A stretch of DNA of 64,000 bases from Pararhodobacter zhoushanensis (GCF_003990445.1 NZ_REEZ01000011.1:1-64000); one strand, 5' to 3'; shown: positions 44,151 through 52,871, counted from the first letter of the stretch. Notes: generated by a model from the letters alone, not told the origin. Numbers and translations: made by a program.

Positions 44151-47100
44151 TCAGCCGCCGATGCGCAGGATCTCGTTGCGGCCGTTCTTGACGTAGCGCA
44201 GTTCGGCCTCACCGATGGCGGCGACCTGACCGCCGTCGAGCCGGTCGCCGACGGCAACGCGGACAACGCGGCCGTTGGACATGCGCACCAGCGCGCGGCG
44301 GCTTTGCGGCGTGCCGAACACACCGATCAGATTGACGCGGTTGAGGCGGATGGCATCAGTTTCGGTAGCCTGTCGGGCGACCGAAGCCGAGCTGGGGATG
44401 ACCGGATCACGGGCCGAACTGGCGGTTTCACCGGCGCCTGTTTCGACGACCTCAGGGGCGCGCGGCGCAGCGGCAGCGGCGGCGAGCAGGGCGCGGGCGC
44501 GCTCGGTGATGTCATCGGGGCGCGCGCCGGGGACGGGCGATTGCGCGACGGCTTCGGCGGTGGCCCCGGCCAGATCGACCTGGGGTTCAGGCGCGGCTTC
44601 GGGCACCAGATCGGTGGGGCGGCGCTGCGGGCGCAGGGCCGCCAGCGTCACGCCGCCAGGCGACGCGGCATCCAGCGCGGTGACATCGCTGGCGGTTTCG
44701 GTGCGCGTGGCGGCTTCAGGGGCGGTGCCCTGCGCGGTTTCGATCGTCGCGGCGGCGGCGGGCGCAAGGGCAGCGGTGTCGGTCGTCGCCTCAGGCCGCG
44801 CGGGGGGGGCGAGCAGGGTCTGGTCGTCGGCGGCAGGCGTTTCCGGTGCCTGTTGTGCGCCCAGAGCGCGGACGCGCTCGCTGCGCGGACGCGGGCGGGC
44901 GTCGGCGAGCGCTGGGTCGGCGCGGGGCGTGTCGTCATAGACGACCTCGGCGCCGGGGGCTTCTGCCGCCGGGGCATCGGTGGCGGGCGCGCCAGCGGCG
45001 GGTTCTGCCGGGGTCGGCGTAATCTCGTCGATCGCTGCGTCAACGGCTTCGGCAATGGCGCTCTCGATCGCGGCTGCGACCGGCTCGGTGGCGGGCTCTG
45101 GCGTGGCCACCGGGGCGGCAGCCGCTTCTGCTGCCGGGGCGGGCTCGATGACGGTGTCGCGCGGGGCAGGCACGGCGTCAGGTCGGCCTGCAAACACGGT
45201 GACACCCGACGGGGTCAGCGCGCCTTCGGGCGTCGCTTCGACAAGGCCGCGCTCGTCAAAGTTGAACTGCGTACCAAAGGGCGGTGGCGGGGGCGGCGAG
45301 GCAAAGGCGACCTCGGCCGCAGGCGGAACGGTGATCCCGCGCGGCAGGGACAGGCGTTGCACCGGCGTCGCTGTGGTGGCGACCTGCGGGGTGTCCGAGC
45401 TTTGCTCGGCGGCGATCTGCGGCGACCCCTGTGCGTTGGTGGCGTCGGCGGACGGCGGGCTGTCGGTGGCGGCAATCGCTGCGGGTTCCGAAGCGTTCTC
45501 AACCGCTTGCCCCAGCGTTTCGGTCGGCAGAGTTTCGTCCAGCGCCTCAGCAACCAGCGACTCCAACAGGGCAGCCGGGTCGGTCGACGCTGGCGTCTCT
45601 GGCATCCCCGAGGTGTCGGGCAGCGCGTTGTCGGATTCGGCCGGTGCGGCGGTATCGGGCAGTGCCGCCGGGGCGGTCACACCGGTGTCGGCAGTGGCGA
45701 CCTGCGTTGGGGCTTCGATGCCGGGCAGCGGTTCAGTGGTGACGGCAGCCGGTTCGCCGGCCAGTTGCGAGGTCGAGTCCGACCCGTTGAAATACAGCGC
45801 CCAGACGGCCACCGCGACCAGCAGCAGCAACAGGCCGCCGGCGGCCATTAGGCCGCGCTGGGCAAGGCCAGCGCCGGAGGGCTGCATGCCGCGCGCGCCG
45901 AAAATCGTCATGGCTTCGGCTTCGCGCACCTTGTCGCGTTCGTTTGCGGGTGGGCGCGAGGCGGGAACGATCGGTTCGGGCAGCGCGGAGGCGGCGCTGC
46001 GGCTTGCCGGTGCCTCGGGCTTGTCGGTGGCAGCGTCGGCTTTACGGCTGGTGCCGATCCGGGCCATGGCCTGCTGCAGGCCTGTGCGCGCGTTGCCCAA
46101 CAAGCGTTGCGCAGGACCGGGGGTTGCGGTGCTGCTTGCAAGCACGGCCAGACGGCCCCCCGGCGGTGTGGCGGGCGGTGGCGTCGGGGTGTTGGTGGTG
46201 ACAACGGGCGTCGCACGGCGGCTGGCAAAGGCGACGGGTGCGGCATCGGCACTGTCGGGCACCGGGCGCGGCGCCGTGGGAGGCGGGGCTTTCACCGCCG
46301 CAACCGGCGGCACGGTCGGCGCCGGGGTGAGCGTTGGTGCGGGGCGCGGGGCGGCGGCGGCATCCTTGGCGGGCGCTGTGCTGCCGAAGGGATTTGCCGG
46401 GGGCTCTGCCTTGGCCTGTTCGCGGCGCAGGCGGGTGCCCATGCGGCGCACGAGGTTGCCGACCTTGGACTTAGCCTCGCCGACACCGGCGCTCAGATCG
46501 GGTTTGCTGCGGGTGGCTGGGGCGGCAGACGGTGCCGCCGGGGCGGTTTGCGACGTTGGCGCATCAACGCTGGTGGGCGCGGGCTTTGCGGGATCGGGCT
46601 TTGGTGCCTCGGCTTTCGTCGCGGCGGTTTTAGCCGCAGAGACCGGTGGTGTCGCCGGCGAGGCCGGGGCGGGGCGCTGGGTGCTTGCCACAGGCGCGGT
46701 TGGCGCAGGGGCCGGTGGCGACTTTGGCGCAGCCTTCGCGGGCTCGACCGGCGCGCTGGGGGCTGCAACGGGGGCTTCGGGCTTGCGCGCGGGCTTCAGC
46801 AACCGGATCGCTTCCGCATCGGGCTGCACATGCGCGCCTGCGGGCAGAAGCGATGGGGCAACCATGGTTTCGCCAAAGAATGGCTCACCCAGAAACTGTC
46901 CGCCCTCAGGCAGAGCGACAAAGGCCACGGGGTTGAACCCGTAGCCTTCGGCAAATGTCTCGGCTTCGATCAGGGTCTCGCGGGCGCAGATCACCACAAG
47001 GGCAGTGTCGTCCTCGACCGACCAATCGTAAGCCAGTTCATCGACTTTGTAGGGCGTGAGCCGTTCGATTTCGGCTTCGATCTGATAGCGCCGTGCTTCA

Positions 47101-47336
47101 TCCGTCGGGCCGGGGGCCGAAACGGCCTCGTAGCGGACCTCGGAATCCGGGATCACCAGCTTGGTGCGGACGTTTCCGGGCTCGATCTTCTCGGCCACGG
47201 CGACCAGGGCCGCGCAGCCGGCGGCGATGTCATCGCTGTCAAAGGAAACCGAGCCGACCGGCGACCAACCACCGGGGACACGATGCAACAGCTCGGCGCT
47301 GTCGTTCGACAGCTTCAGGGCAAAATTCGGTTTCAT
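44151..47336 (-). CDS. Large Ala/Pro-rich membrane protein with GspL/PilM-like start and GspC/PilP-like end
   Basis: A 1061-residue protein in four parts. Residues 1-180 form a compact domain whose stretch EAEIERLTPYKVDELAYDW (about 87-105) resembles GspL/PilM-type proteins. Residues about 180-490 are an Ala/Pro/Lys-rich linker. One membrane helix follows (LLLLLVAVAVWALYF, about 496-516). Residues 520-995 are a long Ala/Pro/Glu-rich region. The last 65 residues (NLIGVFGTPQSRRALVRMSN, ...VRVAVGDRLDGG) resemble the GspC/PilP homology region. It could be a scaffold linking a cytosolic and a periplasmic part of an envelope machine. No secretion or pilus genes lie nearby. Relatives are sometimes mislabelled as translation initiation factor because of Ala/Pro bias. 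Domain calls are by eye. Confidence 0.65.
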   Translation of the reverse strand: MKPNFALKLSNDSAELLHRVPGGWSPVGSVSFDSDDIAAGCAALVAVAEKIEPGNVRTKLVIPDSEVRYEAVSAPGPTDEARRYQIEAEIERLTPYKVDELAYDWSVEDDTALVVICARETLIEAETFAEGYGFNPVAFVALPEGGQFLGEPFFGETMVAPSLLPAGAHVQPDAEAIRLLKPARKPEAPVAAPSAPVEPAKAAPKSPPAPAPTAPVASTQRPAPASPATPPVSAAKTAATKAEAPKPDPAKPAPTSVDAPTSQTAPAAPSAAPATRSKPDLSAGVGEAKSKVGNLVRRMGTRLRREQAKAEPPANPFGSTAPAKDAAAAPRPAPTLTPAPTVPPVAAVKAPPPTAPRPVPDSADAAPVAFASRRATPVVTTNTPTPPPATPPGGRLAVLASSTATPGPAQRLLGNARTGLQQAMARIGTSRKADAATDKPEAPASRSAASALPEPIVPASRPPANERDKVREAEAMTIFGARGMQPSGAGLAQRGLMAAGGLLLLLVAVAVWALYFNGSDSTSQLAGEPAAVTTEPLPGIEAPTQVATADTGVTAPAALPDTAAPAESDNALPDTSGMPETPASTDPAALLESLVAEALDETLPTETLGQAVENASEPAAIAATDSPPSADATNAQGSPQIAAEQSSDTPQVATTATPVQRLSLPRGITVPPAAEVAFASPPPPPPFGTQFNFDERGLVEATPEGALTPSGVTVFAGRPDAVPAPRDTVIEPAPAAEAAAAPVATPEPATEPVAAAIESAIAEAVDAAIDEITPTPAEPAAGAPATDAPAAEAPGAEVVYDDTPRADPALADARPRPRSERVRALGAQQAPETPAADDQTLLAPPARPEATTDTAALAPAAAATIETAQGTAPEAATRTETASDVTALDAASPGGVTLAALRPQRRPTDLVPEAAPEPQVDLAGATAEAVAQSPVPGARPDDITERARALLAAAAAAPRAPEVVETGAGETASSARDPVIPSSASVARQATETDAIRLNRVNLIGVFGTPQSRRALVRMSNGRVVRVAVGDRLDGGQVAAIGEAELRYVKNGRNEILRIGG

Positions 47337-47421
47337 ACGGCGCGTTTATCACAGCCTTTAGGGATGAGCCGAGTCACCGACTCGTGCTCAACTTTTCCTA
47401 TAGCAGGATTCCGCCGATGAA

Positions 47422-47452
47422 TACAAAAAGCCCGGCAGTGATGCTGCCGGGC
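47422..47452 (-). terminator. Rho-independent terminator after metY
   Basis: On the - strand GCCCGGCAG and CTGCCGGGC pair over 9 bp and are followed by TTTTTGTATT. It lies between the metY stop and the start of the 1061-residue protein gene. Confidence 0.85.
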
Positions 47453-47474
47453 CACATTTTGTACCAGTCTGTGA

Positions 47475-48761
47475 TCAGGCAGAGGCTTTGGCCAGCGCCT
47501 GTTCCAGATCGGCAATGATATCCTCGGGGTTCTCGATGCCGATGGACAAACGGACCACATTCGGCGCGGCCCCGGCGGCGACCTGCTGCTCGGGCGTCAG
47601 CTGGCGGTGCGTGGTGCTGGCCGAGTGGATGACCAGACTGCGCGCATCGCCAAGGTTGGCGACATGGCTGAACAATTCCAGCGAATCGACCAGCTTGACG
47701 CAGGCGTCATAGCCACCCTTGAGCGCGATGGTGAACAGCGCTCCGGCCCCTTTGGGCAGCAGGCGCTCGGCGCGGGCCTTGTAGGGCGATGAGTCGAGAC
47801 CCGGATAGGTTACAGCCTCGACCGCCGGGTGCTTTTCAAGCCAGGCGGCGACCTTGCCGGCGTTGGCCACGTGCTTTTCCATGCGCAGGCTCAGCGTTTC
47901 CACGCCCATCAGCGTGTAATGCGCGGCTTGCGGGTTCATCGTCATGCCCAGATCGCGCAGGCCGATGGCGATGGAGAAGAACGTATAGGCCAGCGAGCCG
48001 AAGGTCTCATGGAACTTGAGGCCGTGATAGGCGGGCTCGGGCGCGCTGAGTGAGGGGAACTTGTCGTTCTGCGACCAGTCGAATTTGCCCGAATCGATGA
48101 TCGCGCCGCCGGTGACCGTGCCGTTGCCGGTCAGGTATTTGGTGGTCGAATGCACGACCAGCGTCGCCCCCATGGCGATGGGGTTACACAGGTAGGGCGT
48201 GGCAGTGGTGTTGTCGACGACCAGCGGGATGCCGTGCTTGTCGGCAATCGCGGCCAGCGCCGGGATGTCGGTGACATAGCCGCCGGGGTTGGCGATGGTC
48301 TCGCAGAAGATGGCGCGCGTGTTCTCGTCAATCGCGGCTTCGACAGCGGCCAGATCGTCGGTGTCGACGAAATTGGTCGACCAGCCGAAGCGTTTGAACA
48401 CCTGCGTGAACTGGGTGATCGTGCCGCCGTAGAGACGGGTCGAGGAGACGATGTTCTTGCCCGGTCCCATCAGCGGATAGAGCGCCATCAGCTGCGCGGC
48501 ATGGCCCGACGAAGTGCACACAGCCCCCGCGCCGCCTTCCAGCGCCGCCAGACGCTCGCCCAGAGCGGCAACGGTCGGGTTGGTCAGGCGCGAATAGATG
48601 TAGCCGACCTCTTGCAGGTTAAACAGTGCCGCGGCGTGATCCGCATCGCGGAATACATAGGCGGTGGTCTGGTAAATCGGCACCTGCCGCGCGCCGGTGG
48701 CCGGATCGGGCCGCGCGCCGGCGTGGATTTGCAGGGTGTCGAAGCCAAAGCTCTGGGTCAT
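47475..48761 (-). CDS. metY: O-acetylhomoserine aminocarboxypropyltransferase
   Basis: A 428-residue Cys/Met-metabolism PLP enzyme that joins O-acetylhomoserine with sulfide (or methanethiol) to give homocysteine (or methionine). FGFDTLQIHAGARPDPATGA at the start, SRLTNPT, SSGHAAQ and VHSTTKYLTGNG (PLP Lys208) are typical of MetY. The length fits MetY better than the shorter cystathionine enzymes. GAGGGAGGC lies upstream of the ATG. No SAM or SAH riboswitch was recognised in the leader. Confidence 0.94.
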   Translation of the reverse strand: MTQSFGFDTLQIHAGARPDPATGARQVPIYQTTAYVFRDADHAAALFNLQEVGYIYSRLTNPTVAALGERLAALEGGAGAVCTSSGHAAQLMALYPLMGPGKNIVSSTRLYGGTITQFTQVFKRFGWSTNFVDTDDLAAVEAAIDENTRAIFCETIANPGGYVTDIPALAAIADKHGIPLVVDNTTATPYLCNPIAMGATLVVHSTTKYLTGNGTVTGGAIIDSGKFDWSQNDKFPSLSAPEPAYHGLKFHETFGSLAYTFFSIAIGLRDLGMTMNPQAAHYTLMGVETLSLRMEKHVANAGKVAAWLEKHPAVEAVTYPGLDSSPYKARAERLLPKGAGALFTIALKGGYDACVKLVDSLELFSHVANLGDARSLVIHSASTTHRQLTPEQQVAAGAAPNVVRLSIGIENPEDIIADLEQALAKASA

Positions 48762-48962
48762 GAATGCCTCCCTCTGAAGTTGCCGCGACGCTAGTGCATT
48801 GGCGGGTCTCAGGCAACGGGCAGCGGCAATGCGGGACCGGGCGCGCCGCGAACAGACGTTCGCGGGCGGTCACGGCGGGTGGAACTTTGTCACGCTGCAA
48901 TGGTCGGGTGGGGAACGATGAACGCGCCGCAATGCCCGGCTCGGCGCGGGCGTTCTTTCGCA

Positions 48963-49000
48963 GATAAAAATGACGCCCCGAAGCAGGGCTTCGAGGCGTC
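48963..49000 (-). terminator. Minus-strand terminator T3
   Basis: On the - strand GACGCCTCGAAGC pairs with GCTTCGGGGCGTC over 13 bp (one G-U pair) around a CCT loop, followed by ATTTTTATC. This is a strong terminator with no protein gene ending before it, so it may end a small RNA. Confidence 0.82.
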
Positions 49001-49142
49001 GGATCGTGCAAAGGTCTGGAACAGGATTTGGTACTGAAAGCCGGATAAACACGCCCGGGTATTGGAGGAAACAGGCACAGGCTCTGGTCGCTCAATGCCG
49101 ATCAGATGCCCGTAGGTCGTGTGAGCGGGACGGCCGGTTCAA

Positions 49143-49182
49143 AGAAAAATCACGCGAGAGGGGATTTTCTCGTCGGTCGTGA
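49143..49182 (-). terminator. Minus-strand terminator T2
   Basis: On the - strand TCACG...CGAGA pairs with TCTCG-CGTGA, with a 5-nt bulge on one side, followed by TTTTTC. Weaker than its neighbours T1 and T3. Confidence 0.55.
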
Positions 49183-49193
49183 AAAGCGGACAG

Positions 49194-49221
49194 AAAAAGG
49201 CCCCGGAGCGAACTCCGGGGC
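49194..49221 (-). terminator. Minus-strand terminator T1 with UUCG loop
   Basis: On the - strand GCCCCGGAG-TTCG-CTCCGGGGC is a perfect 9-bp stem with a UUCG tetraloop, followed by CTTTTTCTG. It probably ends transcripts from the subtilase operon. Confidence 0.82.
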
Positions 49222-49380
49222 AAGGTTTGGGACAAGACACGCTGCGAGATCCAAGGCTGGCTGGGAACGAGGGAGAACCGAGCCGGACAAACCAGGGACT
49301 GCACGCGGGGTGCGGTCGCATCGTGCGTATGTGTCGCGCAGGAGTGGCGGAGGGTTCAAAGAAAACGGCGGGCGAGGGGC

Positions 49381-49581
49381 GGGGCGCGGCCCCCATCGAG
49401 GGGGCCGCGCCCCGCGCGGGTTGCCACCCGCACCCGCTCGGGAGGATTTTCCATCCTCCCGAACCCTCCTGGAGGATATTTAGGGACAGAAAATGCGGTT
49501 AACGAAGGGTTAATGCCCCTCGTTGCTCCGCATAGATCCTTGGGGGGGAGGTGGTCAGGCTAATGGGGGCAACGGCCCCTG
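49381..49581. repeat. Composite multi-hairpin repeat, copy D (one arm degraded)
   Basis: It begins with GGGGCGCGGCCCCC-ATCGA-GGGGGCCGCGCCCC, a perfect 14-bp stem. Then come GCGGGTTGCCACCCGC, GGGAGGAT-TTTCC-ATCCTCCC, the arm CTGGAGGATATTTAGGGACA then GAAAATG, GTTAAC (49499-49504), and a decayed inverted arm (GCATAGATCCTTGGGGGGG) with GGGGGCAACGGCCCC at the end. It lies downstream of the subtilase stop. Confidence 0.75.
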
Positions 49582-49602
49582 TTCATCTGGCCACCGTGGC
49601 GA

Positions 49603-50865
49603 TCAGCAGCCGCCCGAGCGCACCAGTCCGTAGCCGAAATCGGTGTTGCGCGTGCCGGGGCCCAGCGTTTCGACCGAGCCACGCAGCGCCGCGCGCACGG
49701 CCTCTGCCGATCCTGCGCCCTGTGCCATATGGCGGGCGGCCAGGGCGGTCACGATCGGCGCGGCAAAGGAGGTTCCGCTGACATAGCCTGCACCGCGGGT
49801 GCGGGCCGCGTAGACATCCACGCCGGGGGCGGCGAATTCCAGTTCTGCCCCGGTGTTTGCCATACGAAAGCGCCGCCGTGCCGCGTCGATGGCGGTGACG
49901 GCGATGACTTCGGGCGCGGCGGCGGGCCAGGCGACGACCGGGCGGCGCTCGTTGCCCGAGGCGGCGATCAGGATCGCGCCATGCGCCGCCGCAGCGGTGA
50001 TGGCGCGCCCCAGCGCTTCATTCTGCGGGCCCGCCAGCGACAGGTTGATCAGCTGCACCCCGCGCCCGACCAGATGGTCGATGGCGGTGACGATACGCTC
50101 GACATTGGCCTCTTCGGTGCCGTCGCGGCTGGCAAAGACCGACACCGCATCCAGCCGGGCACCCTGCGCGAAGCCGGACAACAGCCCGGAGGGATCCTGA
50201 CCGACCATCAGCACGGCGACAGCCGTGCCATGGTCCGCCTGCGGGATGTTGTGGCTGTCGACCAGCGTTTCATAGCGTACCGATGCACCGGACAGCGCCG
50301 GGTGATCGGGGTTCACCGGGCCGTCGATCATGCCGATGGTGACCGAGCCCGAGACCCGGCATCGCCCCGGCGCGGCGTCGCCGATCAGAGTCGGCGCATA
50401 GATCCGCGGGTTGCCGGTGGATTGCGCAAAACCAAAGATATGGTGCAGCGCCATCGAGGATTGCGGTGCCAAAGCGCGCAAGGCCGCGACCGTGCGGTCA
50501 TAGGCATCCTGACTGGGGAAGATCGCAATGTGCTGCGTCTGACCCAAGGCGTCCAGCTCGCTGGAGCGGATCACCCGGCCGCCGCTCTCTTCGATCGCGC
50601 GCAGCACGGCCGCCGCTTCGGATTGCGGGCCGATCACGATCCACTCATAGCGTGCGCCCTCGGTGCGCTGCACGCGGATCGGGCGGCTGCTATGGCCGCC
50701 AACGGGTTCGCCGCCAAGGAAGTGATCCTCAACCTCATACCCGGTCGGCGGATACTCGGAGATTTGTGCGCGCACGGCCGAGGCGTTTGCCATCAGCATC
50801 AGCACCACCGAGACGAGCGCGGTCAGTGAAGGTCGGCCCCGTCGGGCGCTGTCACGGTTCGACAT
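49603..50865 (-). CDS. Secreted S8 (subtilisin-like) serine protease
   Basis: A 420-residue subtilase. An N-terminal hydrophobic segment (TALVSVVLMLMANASAVRA, about 15-33) is a signal peptide. A prodomain-like region (about 65-135, EWIVIGPQSEAAAVLRAIEE) precedes the catalytic domain with Asp181 (IGMIDGPVNPDH), His212 (QADHGTAVAVLM), Asn305 (AASGN, oxyanion hole) and Ser366 (SGTSFAAPIV). Exported; substrate unknown. The start 50865 fits the signal peptide; a codon 6 residues upstream is possible. It overlaps the anti-sigma gene by 14 nt and is the third gene of an ECF sigma operon, which suggests that it serves, or responds in, an envelope stress circuit. Confidence 0.9.
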   Translation of the reverse strand: MSNRDSARRGRPSLTALVSVVLMLMANASAVRAQISEYPPTGYEVEDHFLGGEPVGGHSSRPIRVQRTEGARYEWIVIGPQSEAAAVLRAIEESGGRVIRSSELDALGQTQHIAIFPSQDAYDRTVAALRALAPQSSMALHHIFGFAQSTGNPRIYAPTLIGDAAPGRCRVSGSVTIGMIDGPVNPDHPALSGASVRYETLVDSHNIPQADHGTAVAVLMVGQDPSGLLSGFAQGARLDAVSVFASRDGTEEANVERIVTAIDHLVGRGVQLINLSLAGPQNEALGRAITAAAAHGAILIAASGNERRPVVAWPAAAPEVIAVTAIDAARRRFRMANTGAELEFAAPGVDVYAARTRGAGYVSGTSFAAPIVTALAARHMAQGAGSAEAVRAALRGSVETLGPGTRNTDFGYGLVRSGGC

Positions 50866-51442
50866 TCTCCACACTCTCCACAATCTGAGGGGCGCGGCGC
50901 AGCGCGGCTGCCGCTGCCGTCAGGTCACCGCCATCGACGACATCCAGCCGGTAAAGGCCCAGCGCCGAAGGACCGGCGACGATTTCCAGATCCTGCCCGA
51001 CCAGCAGCATGCGGATCGTTTCTTCGGTTGCATCGGGGGCAAAGCTGACCACCAGCGCACCGGGCATATCTGCACTGGCCAGGGCATAGCGCGTCTCGCT
51101 CTCGCCGGTATCGCGCTGATAGAAGGTCTGCGCCAGCAGGCCGACGACGGCCACCGCCGCCACCGCCTGCCACATCCAGCTGCGCGAGGGGGCGCGGGTC
51201 GGGACCGTTGCCTCGCTCTCGCGGCCCACATCACGCATCAGCCGGGCCAGACCGAACGCGCCGGGGCTGCGGATCTCTTCGGCCTGCATTTCGCTGCGGA
51301 TGGCGGCCAGCGCGTCATGCTCGGCGGCGAGCAGCGCATCCTCGGCCATCAGCGACTCGATCTCGGCCTTGTCGGCTTCCGACAGCGTGCCGTTGATCAG
51401 GAAGGGCAGGTCCAGCGCGATCTCTTCGGGGGAACGGGTCAT
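50852..51442 (-). CDS. Anti-sigma factor with prodomain-like periplasmic domain
   Basis: A 196-residue membrane protein. The cytoplasmic part (1-85) is acidic and helical (LDLPFLINGTLSEADKAEIE), as in many ECF anti-sigma factors, but without the Cys/His zinc motif. One membrane helix follows (about 89-107, WMWQAVAAVAVVGLLAQTF). The periplasmic domain (128-196) contains VVSFAPDATEETIRMLLVGQ and LEIVAGPSALGLYRLDV, a pattern I associate with subtilase propeptides of the fervidolysin/thermitase type. It probably holds the sigma factor at the membrane until a signal, possibly proteolysis. Overlaps both neighbours (4 nt with sigma, 14 nt with the subtilase). Confidence 0.78.
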   Translation of the reverse strand: MTRSPEEIALDLPFLINGTLSEADKAEIESLMAEDALLAAEHDALAAIRSEMQAEEIRSPGAFGLARLMRDVGRESEATVPTRAPSRSWMWQAVAAVAVVGLLAQTFYQRDTGESETRYALASADMPGALVVSFAPDATEETIRMLLVGQDLEIVAGPSALGLYRLDVVDGGDLTAAAAALRRAPQIVESVENVEP

Positions 51443-51993
51443 GCCACGGCCCTCCCTTTGATGCGGCCCGACAGGCAATGCAGCAGCAGTTTCTTGGCGT
51501 GGTGCAGGCGTGACTTGATGGTGCCCTCGGGCACGCCTGCGATCTCGGCGATCTCGGCGCAGGTCATGTCCTCGTAGAACGCCAGCGAAATGGCGCTGCG
51601 GTGCTCGTCTTTCAGCGTGCCCATGCAGACACGCAGATGCTCGGCCTCTTGTCGCGCGGCATAGCCGGCGTCAGCGGCCTCGGCCACGTCGCCGGTTTCG
51701 GGCACTTCGTCGGTCACGGTGACGCGCGCACGCTTGCGGTGCACGTCGATGACCTTGCGATAGGCAATTCCGAATATCCAGGTTCGCACTTGGCTTCTCC
51801 CCTCGAAGCTGGCGGCAACCCGCCAGATGTCCATGAAGACTTCGTGGAGTATGTCGGATGCTTCGTGCGGATCGTTCAATCGCGAGACGATAAACTTGTA
51901 AACCGGCCGCTCATAGGCGCGATACAGCGCAGCAAGGGCTTCCTTGTCCCCCTTGCCGACTTGCTGAACCAGGAAATGATGGTTCTCGGTCAT
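51439..51993 (-). CDS. ECF-type RNA polymerase sigma factor
   Basis: A 184-residue sigma factor with region 2 (about 20-90: ASDILHEVFMDIWRVAASFE, then RTWIFGIAYRKVIDVHRKR) and region 4 (about 120-178: SLAFYEDMTCAEIAEIAGVP, then EGTIKSRLHHAKKLL). Regions 1 and 3 are absent, as in ECF factors. The ATG at 51993 matches the family; the frame is open far upstream inside hpaH, antisense-free but unrelated. It heads a coupled operon with its anti-sigma factor and a subtilase. The 71-nt gap to hpaH shows no clear terminator, so some read-through from the hpa operon is possible. Confidence 0.92.
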   Translation of the reverse strand: MTENHHFLVQQVGKGDKEALAALYRAYERPVYKFIVSRLNDPHEASDILHEVFMDIWRVAASFEGRSQVRTWIFGIAYRKVIDVHRKRARVTVTDEVPETGDVAEAADAGYAARQEAEHLRVCMGTLKDEHRSAISLAFYEDMTCAEIAEIAGVPEGTIKSRLHHAKKLLLHCLSGRIKGRAVA

Positions 51994-52064
51994 GTCCAAA
52001 CGCGCCTTGTTCAATGCGCCGGACGCTACACCATGGATATCGCTGAGGGAAGCACCCGCACCCG

Positions 52065-52871
52065 TCAGCCGGGGGCAAAGCTGAGGGAAACCTGACCAAA
52101 GCTGCCAAAATCGGCATCGAACCGGCTGCCCGGGGGTGCCTCGACCGGACGCACGAACGACCCCGAGAGCACGACGTCGCCCGCCGCAAGCCCCTGACCG
52201 TACTGCGCGAGTCGCCGGACCAGCCAGACGATCCCCGTTGCGGGATCGTCCAGCACCCCCGCGCCCAGCCCGGTTTCCTCGACCACGCCATCGCGTTTCA
52301 GGATGGCCCCGGCCCAACGCAGATCCGTGCTGCGCGGGTCGTGGCGTTGCGGGCCCAGCACGATGCCCGCGTTCGCGGCATTGTCGGCGATGGTGTCGGT
52401 CACCTTGCGCAGTGCGCCGGTTTCAGGGTCGGCGCGCAGGATGCGGGTGTCCAGGATCTCCAGCGCCGGGGCGACATAGTCGGTCGCTTCCAGCACCTGA
52501 TCGCGGGTCACATCGGCCCCGGCCAGCGGCGCACGCAGGATGAAGGCGATCTCGGCCTCGATCCGTGGCTGGATGAAGCGCCCTTTGGGCACCTCGGCCC
52601 CGTCGGCAAAGAGCATATCATCGAACAGCACACCCGAATCCGGCGTGTCGATCTTCAGCGCATCCTGCATGGCGCGGCTGGTCAGGCCGATTTTCCAGCC
52701 GATCACCCGGCGTCCGGCGGCGCGCTTGTGCGCCACCAGCGCGGCCTGCACGGCATAGGCATCATCCAGCCCCATACCGGGATGCGCGCGTGACAGCAGG
52801 CCGATCTGTGACCCGCTCTGTTCAGCCGCAAACAGCGCGGCGGCGGCGGCCTTGTGCTGGTCCGGCGTCAT
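52065..52871 (-). CDS. hpaH: 2-oxo-hept-4-ene-1,7-dioate hydratase
   Basis: A 268-residue hydratase/decarboxylase-family enzyme of the homoprotocatechuate meta pathway, adding water to the dienol acid before aldol cleavage. RRVIGWKIGLTSRAMQDAL, IDTPDSGVLFDDML and PRIEAEIAFIL contain the acidic metal ligands typical of the MhpD/HpaH family. It overlaps the upstream FAH-family gene by 4 nt. The aldolase gene hpaI that should act next is not in the window. Confidence 0.9.
   Translation of the reverse strand: MTPDQHKAAAAALFAAEQSGSQIGLLSRAHPGMGLDDAYAVQAALVAHKRAAGRRVIGWKIGLTSRAMQDALKIDTPDSGVLFDDMLFADGAEVPKGRFIQPRIEAEIAFILRAPLAGADVTRDQVLEATDYVAPALEILDTRILRADPETGALRKVTDTIADNAANAGIVLGPQRHDPRSTDLRWAGAILKRDGVVEETGLGAGVLDDPATGIVWLVRRLAQYGQGLAAGDVVLSGSFVRPVEAPPGSRFDADFGSFGQVSLSFAPG

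Larger units (their letters stand above)
48762..49602. other. Long intergenic region with stacked minus-strand terminators
   Basis: The 841 nt between metY and the subtilase gene hold no protein gene I can support: open frames here lack family similarity and good ribosome binding sites. What is visible is three hairpins followed by T-runs, all oriented to stop minus-strand transcripts (T1 49194-49221, T2 49143-49182, T3 48963-49000), and composite repeat copy D (49381-49581). The 140 nt between T2 and T3 could encode a small RNA; its minus strand carries TTTCCTCC, complementary to a Shine-Dalgarno sequence. No tRNA is present. Confidence 0.6.

Noticed and set aside
44600-46800. Repetitive GCC/CGG-rich tract as a possible CRISPR or tandem repeat
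   Set aside because: It is Ala/Pro-rich coding sequence of the 1061-residue protein; there is no regular repeat-spacer pattern.
48762-48920. SAM, SAH or SAM-II riboswitch in the metY leader
   Set aside because: These are common before methionine genes in alphaproteobacteria, but none of the conserved core sequences that I know is present.
49106-49483. Plus-strand open frame of 125 codons in the metY-subtilase gap
   Set aside because: It runs through three minus-strand terminators and a repeat, has low-complexity basic sequence and no good ribosome binding site.
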